19,318 nucleotides of DNA from an uncultured Oscillospiraceae bacterium. Lineage in GTDB: Bacteria > Bacillota > Clostridia > Oscillospirales > Oscillospiraceae. Shown one piece after another: positions 6,043 through 14,476 of this stretch (the stretch's first letter is position 1; each line of letters begins with the position of its first letter). Location: assembly GCA_934574095.1 (NCBI GenBank), contig CAKTMW010000035.1, forward strand, positions 1-19,318, in the 5' to 3' direction. The position numbers and the translations under genes were made by a program. The notes under the pieces are model-generated. The model did no database searches. It saw only the letters and a list, made by a program, of their open reading frames with translations, and was not told the origin of the DNA.

Positions 6043-8022
6043 TTACGCTCGTTTGAACATCTTCTCGATGTCGTATTTGCTCAGTTGATACTTCACCGGT
6101 CTGCCGTGGGGACAGTACAAAATCTCCCCCGACTGCACCTTTTCCACCAGCGCCGCCAGCTCCGTGGCGTCGGTGGTCATACCGGCCTTGATGGCGCTCT
6201 TGCAGGCCATGGTGTGTAAAAGCTCATCCCTTGCCCCCTCCGGGTCGGCGCGGCCCAGGGCCAGCTTCTGGGCCAGCTCCTCCAGCGTGACGGCGGCGTC
6301 CGCCGCCAGAATGTCCGCCGGGACCTCCCGGATCAGCACCGTGCCACCGCCGAAATCCTCGCAGACAAAGCCGAACTCCTGCAGCAGCGGCAGATTGTCC
6401 AGCGCGGCGGCGTAGGCCTCCGGTTCCAGCTCTACGGTGACGGGCGTCAGCAGCGGCTGAGCCATCAGGGGCTGGCGGTTGGCTTTCAGGGCGTCAAACC
6501 GCAGCCGCTCGTGGGCGGCGTGCTTGTCGATGAGCCACACGTTCTCCTGGTCATCCTCGCAGATGATATAGGTTTTCAGCACCTCGCCCACCATGCGCCA
6601 GGGGGTCTCCTTCACCGGCTCGATGGTGGCCTGCTCCGGTTCTTCCGGCAAGGGGATGGCCTCCTGTACCGGCGGCTCCGGCGCTGTGACAGTCTCCGGT
6701 TCGACGGCTTTTTCTGTCAACGATTCCGCCTTTACCGGCGGCGTGATCTCATAGGTCCGACCTGTCAGGGGTGAGGATGTTACAATATTTTTCTCCGGCT
6801 CCGCCACATCCCGGACGTAGATAGTCTCGGCGCTGTGGGGCCGCCGGGCCATGGCGGGCACGCTGTCCCGGATGACATTTTTCGTGGCCGGGGCGGCGCT
6901 TTTGGGCAGGAAGCTGCCCAGGGGCTTTTTCTCCTCCACAGGGGCCGCGGCCTTGGCCTTGAACTCCTGGGTCGTCATTTTCTGGAAAAATTCCGGTCCA
7001 TTACCGGCCTTGTTGGGTACGTTTTGGGGCTTTTTCTCCCCGTTTAGGGTGTCCAAAATGGTGTAATACACCGCATCGAACACAGACTTGTCCGACACGA
7101 ACTTCACCACCGTCTTGGCGGGATGGACGTTCACGTCCACCCTATCTGTGGGCAGCGTCACGTGCAGGACGCAACCGGGGAACCGGCCCTTGAGAAGCTG
7201 ATTCTTGTATGCTTCCTCCAGCGCCGCCGTCAGCAGCTGGGACTTGACGAAGCGGCCGTTGACGAAAAACACCTGCTTGCCCCGGCTGCCGTGGCCGTTC
7301 AGGGGTTTGGTGACAAAGCCCTCCACCTTCACGTCGCCGCCGCTGCCGGAGATCGGCAGCAGGCCAAGGGCGAAATCCCGCCCCATGGCGGCGTAGATGG
7401 CGGAGAGAAGCTGCCCGTCGCCGGGGGTGTGCAGCACCTCCTGCCCATCGCGGATCAGCTTGAAGGACACGTCGGGGTGGCTTAACGCCACGTGCTGCAC
7501 CACGCCGGACACCGCCGCGCCCTCGGCGCTGTCTTTCTTCATGAACTTCATCCGGGCGGGGGTGTTGTAGAAGAGATCCCGGACGCAGATGGTGGTGCCC
7601 TCCGGACAGCCGGTAGGCTCCGTCTGGCCGGGCTTGCCGCCCTCCAGGTGCAGGGCCGCGCCCATGGCGTCACCGGCGGAGCGGGAGAAGATGTCCACCC
7701 GACTGACGGCGGCGATGGCGGCCAACGCCTCGCCCCGGAAGCCCAGGGTGCCGATGGCCGCCAGGTCGGCGGCGGCGCGGAGCTTGCTGGTGGCATGGCG
7801 CAGGAAGGCGGTGGGCAACTGCTCCGCCGGAATGCCGCAGCCGTTGTCGGTGATGCGGATATAGGTCAGGCCGCCCCGCTCGATCTCCGCCACGATGGCG
7901 GAGGCCCCGGCGTCGATGGCGTTCTCCAGCAGCTCTTTGATGACGCTGGCGGGACGTTCCACCACTTCTCCGGCGGCAATCAGGTCCGCCACATGGGGCG
8001 GCAGGCATTGAATCTGCGGCAT
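6043..8022 (-). CDS. mutL: DNA mismatch repair protein MutL
   Basis: A 659-residue protein with an N-terminal GHKL ATPase (ELLENAIDAGA, DNGCGI, TLGFRGEALAAI, DLFYNTPARMKF) and a Pro/Glu/Lys/Thr-rich linker of about residues 335-470. The C-terminal domain is of the nicking-endonuclease type found in bacteria without MutH. The metal motif is DKHAAHERLRFD (residues 499-510), where the family consensus has DQHA(X)2E(X)4E, so the last acid is Asp. ACKSAIKAG, CPHGRP (from Cys637) and FKR complete the site. MutL links MutS mismatch recognition to strand nicking. AAGGAGG lies 4 nt before the ATG. The gap to mutS (134 bp) is filled by an interspersed repeat. Confidence 0.97.
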   Translation of the reverse strand: MPQIQCLPPHVADLIAAGEVVERPASVIKELLENAIDAGASAIVAEIERGGLTYIRITDNGCGIPAEQLPTAFLRHATSKLRAAADLAAIGTLGFRGEALAAIAAVSRVDIFSRSAGDAMGAALHLEGGKPGQTEPTGCPEGTTICVRDLFYNTPARMKFMKKDSAEGAAVSGVVQHVALSHPDVSFKLIRDGQEVLHTPGDGQLLSAIYAAMGRDFALGLLPISGSGGDVKVEGFVTKPLNGHGSRGKQVFFVNGRFVKSQLLTAALEEAYKNQLLKGRFPGCVLHVTLPTDRVDVNVHPAKTVVKFVSDKSVFDAVYYTILDTLNGEKKPQNVPNKAGNGPEFFQKMTTQEFKAKAAAPVEEKKPLGSFLPKSAAPATKNVIRDSVPAMARRPHSAETIYVRDVAEPEKNIVTSSPLTGRTYEITPPVKAESLTEKAVEPETVTAPEPPVQEAIPLPEEPEQATIEPVKETPWRMVGEVLKTYIICEDDQENVWLIDKHAAHERLRFDALKANRQPLMAQPLLTPVTVELEPEAYAAALDNLPLLQEFGFVCEDFGGGTVLIREVPADILAADAAVTLEELAQKLALGRADPEGARDELLHTMACKSAIKAGMTTDATELAALVEKVQSGEILYCPHGRPVKYQLSKYDIEKMFKRA

Positions 8023-8047
8023 GGTTCCTCCTTGTTGGGTGTTATCG

Positions 8048-8148
8048 TGTCATTGCGAGGAGCGAAGCGACGCGGCAATCCGTTTCTCCTTATCCGGAAA
8101 TAGGAGTACGGATTCCCACGCCAGTGTGCGCACTGGCTCGGAATGACA
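8048..8148. repeat. Palindromic interspersed repeat, copy 1 (mutS-mutL gap)
   Basis: About 101 bp bounded by near-perfect terminal inverted repeats, TGTCATTGCGAG at 8048 and CTCGGAATGACA ending at 8148 (one mismatch). Inner inverted arms GGCAATCCGT and ACGGATTCCC add to the stem. A small palindrome, CCAGTGTGCGCACTGG, sits on the right arm. A second copy in the same orientation lies on the other side of mutS (10791-10976). It has no coding capacity and looks like a MITE or REP-type element. Confidence 0.75.
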
Positions 8149-8156
8149 GGCTTTAA

Positions 8157-10757
8157 TCATTGCAATTTATTCTTCAGCTCGTACAGCAGATTCAGCGCTT
8201 CCAGCGGGCTGATGGTGTCCACCTGGGCGCGGCGGAGCGCTTCAATGACCGCGCTCTCGCTGAGAGCCTCCAGCGACACCTGATCCGTCTCCACAGGGGC
8301 GGCGTGGGGCTTACCGGCCTCATCCTCCAGCTCCTGCAAAATGTGGCGGGCGCGACTCAGCACCTGCTTGGGCAGGCCCGCCAGCTTGGCCACCTCAATG
8401 CCGTAGCTGCGGTCGGCGCCGCCGGAGATGATCTTCCGCAGGAAGATGATATCCTCGCCCCGTGTGCGGACGGCGATATTATAGTTGCGGACGCCGGGCA
8501 GCTGGCCCTCCAGGGCCGTCAGCTCGTGATAGTGGGTGGCGAACAGGGTCTTAGCCCCCAGCTTCTTGGGGTCGGCGCAGTATTCCAGCACGGCGCGGGC
8601 AATGGACATGCCGTCGAAGGTAGAGGTGCCCCGGCCGATCTCGTCCAAAATCAGCAGACTGTCCGCGGTGGCGGCCTTCAGAATGTCGCTGACCTCCGTC
8701 ATCTCCACCATGAAGGTGGACTGTCCGGCGGACAGGTCATCGCTGGCGCCGATGCGGGTGAAAATGCGGTCCACCACGCCGATGCGGGCGGCTCTGGCAG
8801 GTACAAAGGAGCCGATCTGCGCCATCAGCACGATCAGCGCCACCTGACGCATGTAGGTGGACTTACCGGCCATGTTGGGGCCGGTGATGATGGCCACCCG
8901 GTCATCCTTTTCGCCCATGTAGGTATCGTTGGGAACGAACATGCTGTCCCGCCGCATCTGCTCCACCACGGGGTGGCGGCCATCGTGAATTTCGATGACG
9001 CCGGACTCGTCCACCACAGGGCAGCAGTAATTGTTCTTCACCGCCACAGCGGCCAGTGAGCACAGGGCGTCCAGCTCCGCCACGATGGCGGCGGCATGCT
9101 GCACCCGCGCCGCCTGGGCGGCGATGTGCAGCCGCAGGTCGGTGAAAATCTGGTATTCCAGGGCCGTGACCCTGTCCTTGGCGGAGAGAATGTCGTGCTC
9201 CAGGTCTTTCAGCTCCTGGGTGATGTAGCGCTCGCCGTTCACCAGCGTCTGCTTGCGGATATAGTGCTCCGGCACCTGGTCCTTAAAGGAGTTGGACACC
9301 TCGATATAGTACCCGAACACCCTGTTATAGCCGATCTTCAACGTGCGGATGCCGGTTTTCTCCTTTTCGGCGGCCTCCATGCGGACCACGATGTCCCGGC
9401 CCCCGTGGAGGATGCTCCGCAGCCGGTCCACCTCGCCGTCAAAGCCGTCCCGTACCAGCTCGCCCTCCCGGACGGAGAACGGCGGCTCGTCCACCAGCGT
9501 CTGGCCGATGAGGGTGGCCAGGTCGTTCAGGTCGTCCAGCTCCTCATTCAGCTGATGCAGACGGCCCTTGTCAAAGCAGGAGAGCTGGGCTTTCAGCTGC
9601 GGCAGCTTCTCCATGGCATTGCGCAAAGACACCAGGTCACGGCCGCCTGCCGTGCCGTATACGATACGGCCTACCAGACGCTCCATGTCGGAGATGCCCT
9701 GCAAAGCCAGAATCAATTCCTCGCGGGCCATGGTGTGGTCCACCAGCGCCGCCACGGCGGCGGTGCGGCGGTCAATCTCCGTGACGGACAGCAGCGGCCG
9801 TTCCAGCCATGCGCGCATCAGTCGTCCGCCCATGGCGGTTTTCGTCTTGTCCAGCACCCACAGAAGGCTGCCCTTTTTCTCCTTGCTGCGCAGCGTCTCC
9901 GTCAGCTCCAGATTGCGGCGGGCCGTCAAATCCAGTTCCATGAACTGGCCCCGGCGGTAGTATTCCAGATCATCCACGTGGGACAGGTCGGTTTTCTGTG
10001 TTTCGTGCAGGTAGCTGAGAAGTGCGCCCAGCGCCAGAAATACCGCCGGGTTGTCCCGCGGCAGACGCGCCAGGGCGTCGTCGCCGAACTGGCGGCGAAT
10101 CAGTTTCTCGGAAGCCTCCATTTGGAAGCGGCCCGCCGGCAGCTTTTCCAGATGGCAGTTCAGCTTATCCTGCAAAAAGGTGTGAAGCGTCTCGTCAAAG
10201 AAGGCGGCTTCGTTCACCACCGCCTCGGCGGGAGAAAAGCGGCCCAGCTCGTTAATGAGCTGCCGCACCCGTTCCGGGCCGGAAAAGGCGGTGGCGTGGG
10301 CCTTGCCGGTGGAGATGTCACAGGCACACACAGCGGCGTAGTCGTCGTCCAGATAGATACCGGCGCAGAAGTTGGAGCGTCCCTCCTCCAGACAGGCACT
10401 GTCGATCACCGTGCCGGGGGTGACGACCCGGATGATATCCCGCTTCACCAGTCCCTTGGCCTGGGCGGGGTCCTCGGTCTGCTCGCAGATAGCCACCTTA
10501 TAGCCCTTGGCGATCAGCCGGGCGATGTAGGAGTCCGCAGAGTGATAGGGAACGCCGCACATGGGCATCCGCTCCTCGGCGCTCTTGTCCTTGCTCTTGT
10601 CGCGGGTGGTCAGGGTCAGGTCAAGCTCACGGGACGCCGTTCTGGCGTCGGCGCCGAACATCTCATAGAAGTCGCCCAGCCGGAAGAACAGGATGGCGTC
10701 CTGATTCTGTTCCTTTATTTGCAGATATTGCTGCATCATGGGGGTCAGTTCTGCCAT
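8157..10757 (-). CDS. mutS: DNA mismatch recognition ATPase MutS
   Basis: An 866-residue MutS1 protein of normal length. The N-terminal mismatch-binding domain has the Phe-x-Glu pair in GDFYEMF (Phe30, Glu32). A connector, lever and clamp follow. The ABC-type ATPase has Walker A GPNMAGKST (from residue 626), Walker B LLILDEIG (Asp705), the signature region DDLSAGQSTF, and ATHYHEL. The C terminus (about 800-866) is likely the tetramerisation/clamp-binding part. MutS detects mispairs and small loops and calls MutL. AGGAG lies 6 nt before the ATG at 10757. It is part of miaB-mutS-mutL-miaA-hfq, but a repeat sits on each side of it, one containing a terminator-like hairpin that may lower its expression relative to miaB. 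Confidence 0.98.
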   Translation of the reverse strand: MAELTPMMQQYLQIKEQNQDAILFFRLGDFYEMFGADARTASRELDLTLTTRDKSKDKSAEERMPMCGVPYHSADSYIARLIAKGYKVAICEQTEDPAQAKGLVKRDIIRVVTPGTVIDSACLEEGRSNFCAGIYLDDDYAAVCACDISTGKAHATAFSGPERVRQLINELGRFSPAEAVVNEAAFFDETLHTFLQDKLNCHLEKLPAGRFQMEASEKLIRRQFGDDALARLPRDNPAVFLALGALLSYLHETQKTDLSHVDDLEYYRRGQFMELDLTARRNLELTETLRSKEKKGSLLWVLDKTKTAMGGRLMRAWLERPLLSVTEIDRRTAAVAALVDHTMAREELILALQGISDMERLVGRIVYGTAGGRDLVSLRNAMEKLPQLKAQLSCFDKGRLHQLNEELDDLNDLATLIGQTLVDEPPFSVREGELVRDGFDGEVDRLRSILHGGRDIVVRMEAAEKEKTGIRTLKIGYNRVFGYYIEVSNSFKDQVPEHYIRKQTLVNGERYITQELKDLEHDILSAKDRVTALEYQIFTDLRLHIAAQAARVQHAAAIVAELDALCSLAAVAVKNNYCCPVVDESGVIEIHDGRHPVVEQMRRDSMFVPNDTYMGEKDDRVAIITGPNMAGKSTYMRQVALIVLMAQIGSFVPARAARIGVVDRIFTRIGASDDLSAGQSTFMVEMTEVSDILKAATADSLLILDEIGRGTSTFDGMSIARAVLEYCADPKKLGAKTLFATHYHELTALEGQLPGVRNYNIAVRTRGEDIIFLRKIISGGADRSYGIEVAKLAGLPKQVLSRARHILQELEDEAGKPHAAPVETDQVSLEALSESAVIEALRRAQVDTISPLEALNLLYELKNKLQ

Positions 10758-10790
10758 AAGGGACTCCTTTCAAACTATGTATCGCACTCC

Positions 10791-10976
10791 TGTCATTGCG
10801 AGGAGGCTGCAAGGCCGACGCGGCAATCCGTCGGGGCGTTAAGAAAACATGCCGGTGGCATGTTTTCAGCCTCCGATCTCGGCGGCTATGCCGCCGTAGC
10901 ATCCATCTGAATTTCCACCGCATTGTTAAGAGAACGGATTCCCACGACCAGTCTGAGGACTGGTCTCGGAATGACA
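10791..10976. repeat. Palindromic interspersed repeat, copy 2 (miaB-mutS gap)
   Basis: About 186 bp with the same ends as copy 1, TGTCATTGCGAG at 10791 and CTCGGAATGACA ending at 10976, and the same inner arms (GGCAATCCGT; ACGGATTCCC). It carries a longer centre with two extra hairpins. The small right-arm hairpin is CCAGTCTGAGGACTGG. Compared with CCAGTGTGCGCACTGG in copy 1, a G-C pair has become C-G, a compensating change that keeps the stem. Confidence 0.75.
10844..10866 (-). terminator. Terminator-like hairpin inside repeat copy 2
   Basis: A perfect 10-bp stem, AAAACATGCC (10844-10853) with GGCATGTTTT (10857-10866), with a 3-nt loop. On the minus strand it is followed by CTTAA after a TTTT that is part of the stem. 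It lies between the miaB stop and the mutS start and could weaken read-through into mutS. A second hairpin, CGGCGGC/GCCGCCG, lies at 10880-10896. Confidence 0.4.
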
Positions 10977-10985
10977 GAGAAAACC

Positions 10986-12398
10986 TTATACCATCTCGCC
11001 GAACAGCGCCCAGGTGTTGCTGTCGGTGATTTTTACATCGTGATAATTGCCGATGGCGGACGCGTCGCCCACCAGATGCACCAGCCGTCCTCCGGCGGTG
11101 CGGGCTGTCAGCGGCCAGCGGCTGTCGTCGCTCTGGCCGTCAATCAAGCAGCGAAGGGTACGGCCCACGTATTGGGCGTGGATTTCCTCAGATATCTGAT
11201 TCTGGGCGTCGCACAGCCGGTCGAACCACACCTGCTTTTCAGCGCGGGGAACGGGGTCGTCCATCTTGGCGGCAGGCGTACCGGGCCGGGGAGAGAAGAT
11301 GAAGGTGAACAGCGCGTCGAACCGCACCTGCTCCACCAGCGCCACCGTCTCCATGGCTTCTTCCTCCGTCTCGCCGGGGAAGCCGATGATGACGTCGCTG
11401 GTTAGCACCAGCTCCGGCATGACCTTGCGGGCATAGGTGATCAGCTCCAGATACCGGGCCTTGTCATAAGGGCGGTTCATGGCCCGCAGCACCCGGTCAC
11501 ATCCGGACTGCACGGGAAGATGCAGATGCTTTGCCACGTGGGAGCACCGGGCCATGGTGTCGAACAGCTTGAAGCTGGCGTCCTTGGGCTGGGAGGACAT
11601 GAAACGGATCAGATAATCGCCGGGAATTTCATCCAGCGCCGCCAGCAAATCGGCAAAGTCGTAGCCGGTGCCCAAGTCCTTGCCGTAGGAGTTGACGTTC
11701 TGGCCCAGCAGGGTGATCTCCTTATAGCCCTCGGCTGCCAGCTGGCGCACCTCGGCAATGATCTGCTCGGGATCGCGGCTGCGCTCACGGCCCCGGACAT
11801 AGGGCACGATGCAGTAGGAGCAGAAGTTGTTGCAGCCGTACATGATGGACACCCACGCGCGGGTGCGACCCTCCCGCACCACCGGCATGCCCTCGGCAAT
11901 AGAGCCATGCTCGTTCTCCACCGAGAACACACGGCCACGGCGGGTATAGACCTGATACAACAGCTCCGGGAACTTCCACAGCGCCTGCGGGCCAAATACC
12001 AGATCTACGTGACGATAGGACTGGCGCACCTTTTCCGCCACCTCTGGCCGCTGGGCCATGCAGCCGCACAGGCAGATGATCTGCTCGGGGTTGGCCTTTT
12101 TCGTATGGGTCAAGGCGCCCAGATTGCCGTAGACCCGCTTTTCCGCGTGGTCACGGATGGCGCAGGTGTTCAGCACGATGATATCGGCCTCGGCAGGTTC
12201 GGTGACGAATTCGCAGCCCATGGCCTCCAGCATGCCCATAATGTGCTGGCTGTCGGCCACGTTCTGCTGGCAGCCGAAGGTGTCCACCAGCGCGTGGACG
12301 GCCTTGCCCCGCTGGATGTGCAGATCCTTTATTTTTTCAGTAAATTCCCGCTGGCGGGCCATGTCCGCGTCAGACAGGACAACGTTTTTCCGTTCCAA
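10986..12398 (-). CDS. miaB: tRNA-2-methylthio-N6-dimethylallyladenosine synthase MiaB
   Basis: A 470-residue radical-SAM methylthiotransferase that adds the 2-methylthio group to i6A37, the product of MiaA encoded in the same operon. The N-terminal UPF0004 domain holds three cluster cysteines (Cys43 in FGCQQN, Cys79 in LNTCA, Cys113 in CGCMAQRP). The radical-SAM motif is CNNFCSYC (Cys189, 193, 196), and a C-terminal TRAM domain lies at about 400-465. The start is a TTG at 12398 with AGGAGG 6 nt upstream; the next in-frame ATG, at residue 13, has no such site. It is the first gene after a good promoter. MiaB rather than RimO or MtaB is supported by the miaA/mutS context and family length. Confidence 0.95.
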   Translation of the reverse strand: MERKNVVLSDADMARQREFTEKIKDLHIQRGKAVHALVDTFGCQQNVADSQHIMGMLEAMGCEFVTEPAEADIIVLNTCAIRDHAEKRVYGNLGALTHTKKANPEQIICLCGCMAQRPEVAEKVRQSYRHVDLVFGPQALWKFPELLYQVYTRRGRVFSVENEHGSIAEGMPVVREGRTRAWVSIMYGCNNFCSYCIVPYVRGRERSRDPEQIIAEVRQLAAEGYKEITLLGQNVNSYGKDLGTGYDFADLLAALDEIPGDYLIRFMSSQPKDASFKLFDTMARCSHVAKHLHLPVQSGCDRVLRAMNRPYDKARYLELITYARKVMPELVLTSDVIIGFPGETEEEAMETVALVEQVRFDALFTFIFSPRPGTPAAKMDDPVPRAEKQVWFDRLCDAQNQISEEIHAQYVGRTLRCLIDGQSDDSRWPLTARTAGGRLVHLVGDASAIGNYHDVKITDSNTWALFGEMV

Positions 12399-12448
12399 AA
12401 GTACCTCCTTCGCCCGACGGATGCCGCAAGGCGATTTTTAATCAAGAT

Positions 12449-12477
12449 ATTATACCACATCCCAAACCGCAACACAA
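12449..12477 (-). promoter_or_regulatory. Promoter of miaB-mutS-mutL-miaA-hfq
   Basis: On the minus strand, TTGTGT (12477-12472), a 17-bp spacer and TATAAT (12454-12449), with TG one base before the -10 box, form an extended -10 sigma-A promoter. The -35 is weak and the -10 perfect. Transcription would start near 12442, giving a leader of about 45 nt before the miaB TTG codon. It lies between the uvrC terminator and miaB. Confidence 0.75.
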
Positions 12478-12500
12478 GAAATCGGGGAAGAAAAATGACG

Positions 12501-12534
12501 AAAAAAGAGGACTGGCTTTCTATCAGTCCTCTTT
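12501..12534 (-). terminator. Intrinsic terminator of uvrC, containing its stop codon
   Basis: On the minus strand AAAGAGGACTG pairs perfectly with CAGTCCTCTTT around a 9-nt loop and runs into TTTTTT. The 5' arm is made of the last uvrC codons, and the TGA stop (12525-12523), followed at once by TAG, falls at the stem-loop junction. Confidence 0.92.
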
Positions 12535-14355
12535 CTCCGTCTCCGGATGCAGATGCTCGTATACCGCCTGCGCCGCGGGAGCGGGCAGCGCCTTCCGCAG
12601 ATCGTCCAGCGACGCGCCCTCGATGGCCTTTACCGTGCCGAAGCGCTTGAGGAGCGCCTGCTTGCGGGCCTCACCCACGCCGGGGATGCCGTCCAGCTTG
12701 CCCCGATAGGTGCGCTTTTTGTGCTTCTGCCGCTGGAAGGTGATGGCGAACCGGTGCACCTCCTCCTGAATGCGGCCGATCATGGTGAAGATATGGGGCG
12801 ACTGCTGGATGCCCAGCTCTGCGCCCTCCACCGTGACAAGCGCTCTCGTCCGGTGGCGGTCGTCCTTCACCATGCCCAAAATGGGGATGGCTACGCCTGC
12901 CGCCTGTTCCGCTGCCAGCGCCGCGTGAACGTGGCCCAGGCCACCGTCGATCAGCAGCAGGTCGGGCAGCGGCGGGAATTTTTCGTCGTCCCGATGGGCG
13001 AACCGCCGCTCCAGCACCTCCTGTATGGCGGCGTAGTCGTCGGGGCCGGTCAGCGTCTTGATGGCGAACTTGCGGTAGTCCCGCTTCAGGGGCTTGCCGT
13101 CCACGAACACCACCATGGAGGCCACCATGTCGTCACTGCCCAGATTGGAGATATCGTAGCTCTCCATCCGCCGGGGCGTTTGGGGCAACCGCGCCAGTGT
13201 CTGCAAATCTGTCAATGTCCTAGACAGCCGCTCCGACTCGGTGGTGATGCGCTCCACCTCCTCCTTGGCGTTCTGCGCCGCCATGTCCACCAGCTGGGAG
13301 CGCTCGCCCCGCTGGGGCGCTTTGACGGTCACTTTATGGCCCGCCTGCCCCGTCAGCAGGGCGGCAAAGGTCTCGCTGCCGTCAAACAGGCACGGCAGCA
13401 ATATCTCCCGCGGCAGCACCGCCTTGTCCAGATAGTACTGGCTCAGCACGGCGGACAGCACCTCGCCCTCCGCCTGATCGGCGGCGGTGGGGAAAATTTC
13501 AATCTGGCGGCCCAGCAGGTCGCCGTTTTCAATGTGCAGCACCGCCGCGCCGCACCGCACCGGCCCGATGTATACGCCCCACACGTCCGTGTCGGCGCAC
13601 ACCCCGGCGATGACCTGCTGCTGCTTGCCCAGCACCTGCAGGGCCTGCATCCGGTCACGGAGGGCCGCCGCCTTTTCAAATTCCAGCGCTTCCGCCGCCG
13701 TCTCCATCTCCTGCCGCAGACCCGCCGTCACCTGCCGCAGCTTGCCGCCCAGCAGCTCCGCCGCCTGGGCCATGCGGGCCTGATACTCCGCCTGACCGGG
13801 GCCGCCGGGGGAGCAGAAGCCGTCACATTTCCCAATGTGGTGGTTCAGGCAGGGACGCTCCTTGCCGATGTCCCGCGGGAACTGACGGTTGCAGGTGGGC
13901 AGCTTCAGCGCGGCGCATACCGCCTGTAAGGCCGCCCGCGTCTCATGCCGCCCGCCAAAGGGGCCGAAATACCGGGCCCCGTCCTCCTCCGGCTTGTTCA
14001 CCAGCGTGAACCGGGGATAGGGCGCCTTTTCATTGAGCCGCACAAAGGGATAGCCCTTGTCGTCCTTCAGTAGGATGTTATACCGGGGCTGGTGCCGCTT
14101 GATGAGGGAGTTCTCCAGAATCAGCGCCTCGAACTCCGTGCGCACCACGATGGTGTCGAAGTGATCCACCTGCGATACCATCATCCGGGTCTTTTCGTTG
14201 TGGCCGCTGCCGGATTGGAAATACTGGCTGACGCGTTTTTTCAGCTTCTTGGCCTTGCCCACGTAAATGACCAGCCCGGTCTTGTCCATCATGATATATA
14301 CGCCGGGGGACAGGGGCAGGCTGTCCGCCTTTTGCAGCAATTCCTGTTTTGTCAT
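12523..14355 (-). CDS. uvrC: UvrABC excinuclease subunit C
   Basis: A 610-residue nuclease that makes both incisions in nucleotide excision repair together with UvrB. The N-terminal GIY-YIG domain (GVY at 18-20, YVG at 31-33) cuts 3' of the lesion. A cysteine-containing region (CNRQFPRDIGKERPCLNHH, then KCDGFC) follows, then a UVR motif at about 210-241 that contacts UvrB. The C-terminal RNase H-like domain makes the 5' cut (ESYDISNLGSDDMVASMVVF, LLIDGGLGH). Tandem helix-hairpin-helix motifs lie at the end (LDGIPGVGEARKQALL). The ribosome binding site is modest (AAGGGGG about 8 nt before the ATG). It has its own promoter and terminator, so it is a one-gene unit; uvrA and uvrB are not here. 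Confidence 0.97.
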   Translation of the reverse strand: MTKQELLQKADSLPLSPGVYIMMDKTGLVIYVGKAKKLKKRVSQYFQSGSGHNEKTRMMVSQVDHFDTIVVRTEFEALILENSLIKRHQPRYNILLKDDKGYPFVRLNEKAPYPRFTLVNKPEEDGARYFGPFGGRHETRAALQAVCAALKLPTCNRQFPRDIGKERPCLNHHIGKCDGFCSPGGPGQAEYQARMAQAAELLGGKLRQVTAGLRQEMETAAEALEFEKAAALRDRMQALQVLGKQQQVIAGVCADTDVWGVYIGPVRCGAAVLHIENGDLLGRQIEIFPTAADQAEGEVLSAVLSQYYLDKAVLPREILLPCLFDGSETFAALLTGQAGHKVTVKAPQRGERSQLVDMAAQNAKEEVERITTESERLSRTLTDLQTLARLPQTPRRMESYDISNLGSDDMVASMVVFVDGKPLKRDYRKFAIKTLTGPDDYAAIQEVLERRFAHRDDEKFPPLPDLLLIDGGLGHVHAALAAEQAAGVAIPILGMVKDDRHRTRALVTVEGAELGIQQSPHIFTMIGRIQEEVHRFAITFQRQKHKKRTYRGKLDGIPGVGEARKQALLKRFGTVKAIEGASLDDLRKALPAPAAQAVYEHLHPETEKED

Positions 14356-14385
14356 GGTGTTGGCCCCCTTCCCGATACTGTCATA

Positions 14386-14414
14386 AGTATAGCACGGCCT
14401 GTCTGCCGCCGCAA
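14386..14414 (-). promoter_or_regulatory. uvrC promoter
   Basis: On the minus strand, TTGCGG (14414-14409), a 17-bp spacer and TATACT (14391-14386), with TG one base before the -10 box, give an extended -10 sigma-A promoter about 30 bp before the uvrC start codon. No LexA-like palindrome is obvious beside it. Confidence 0.7.
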
Positions 14415-14416
14415 GG

Positions 14417-14445
14417 TTGCTTTTTGGAAGAGAAAATGTTACGAT
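14417..14445 (+). promoter_or_regulatory. Putative nudC promoter
   Basis: TTGCTT (14417-14422), a 17-bp spacer and TACGAT (14440-14445), about 30 bp before the nudC start. Both boxes are imperfect. Its -35 lies 2 bp from the -35 of the divergent uvrC promoter. Confidence 0.45.
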
Positions 14446-14476
14446 AAGGAAAACAACGAAGGAAGGAAAACGTTTT

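Noticed and set aside
8048..10976. Transposase-encoding insertion sequences around mutS
   Set aside because: The elements are only 101 and 186 bp with no coding frame and no clear target-site duplication; they are at most non-autonomous.
7492..14000. Long plus-strand open frames opposite mutL, mutS, miaB and uvrC
   Set aside because: The reverse frames match large conserved proteins with all catalytic motifs; the plus-strand translations show no recognisable family.
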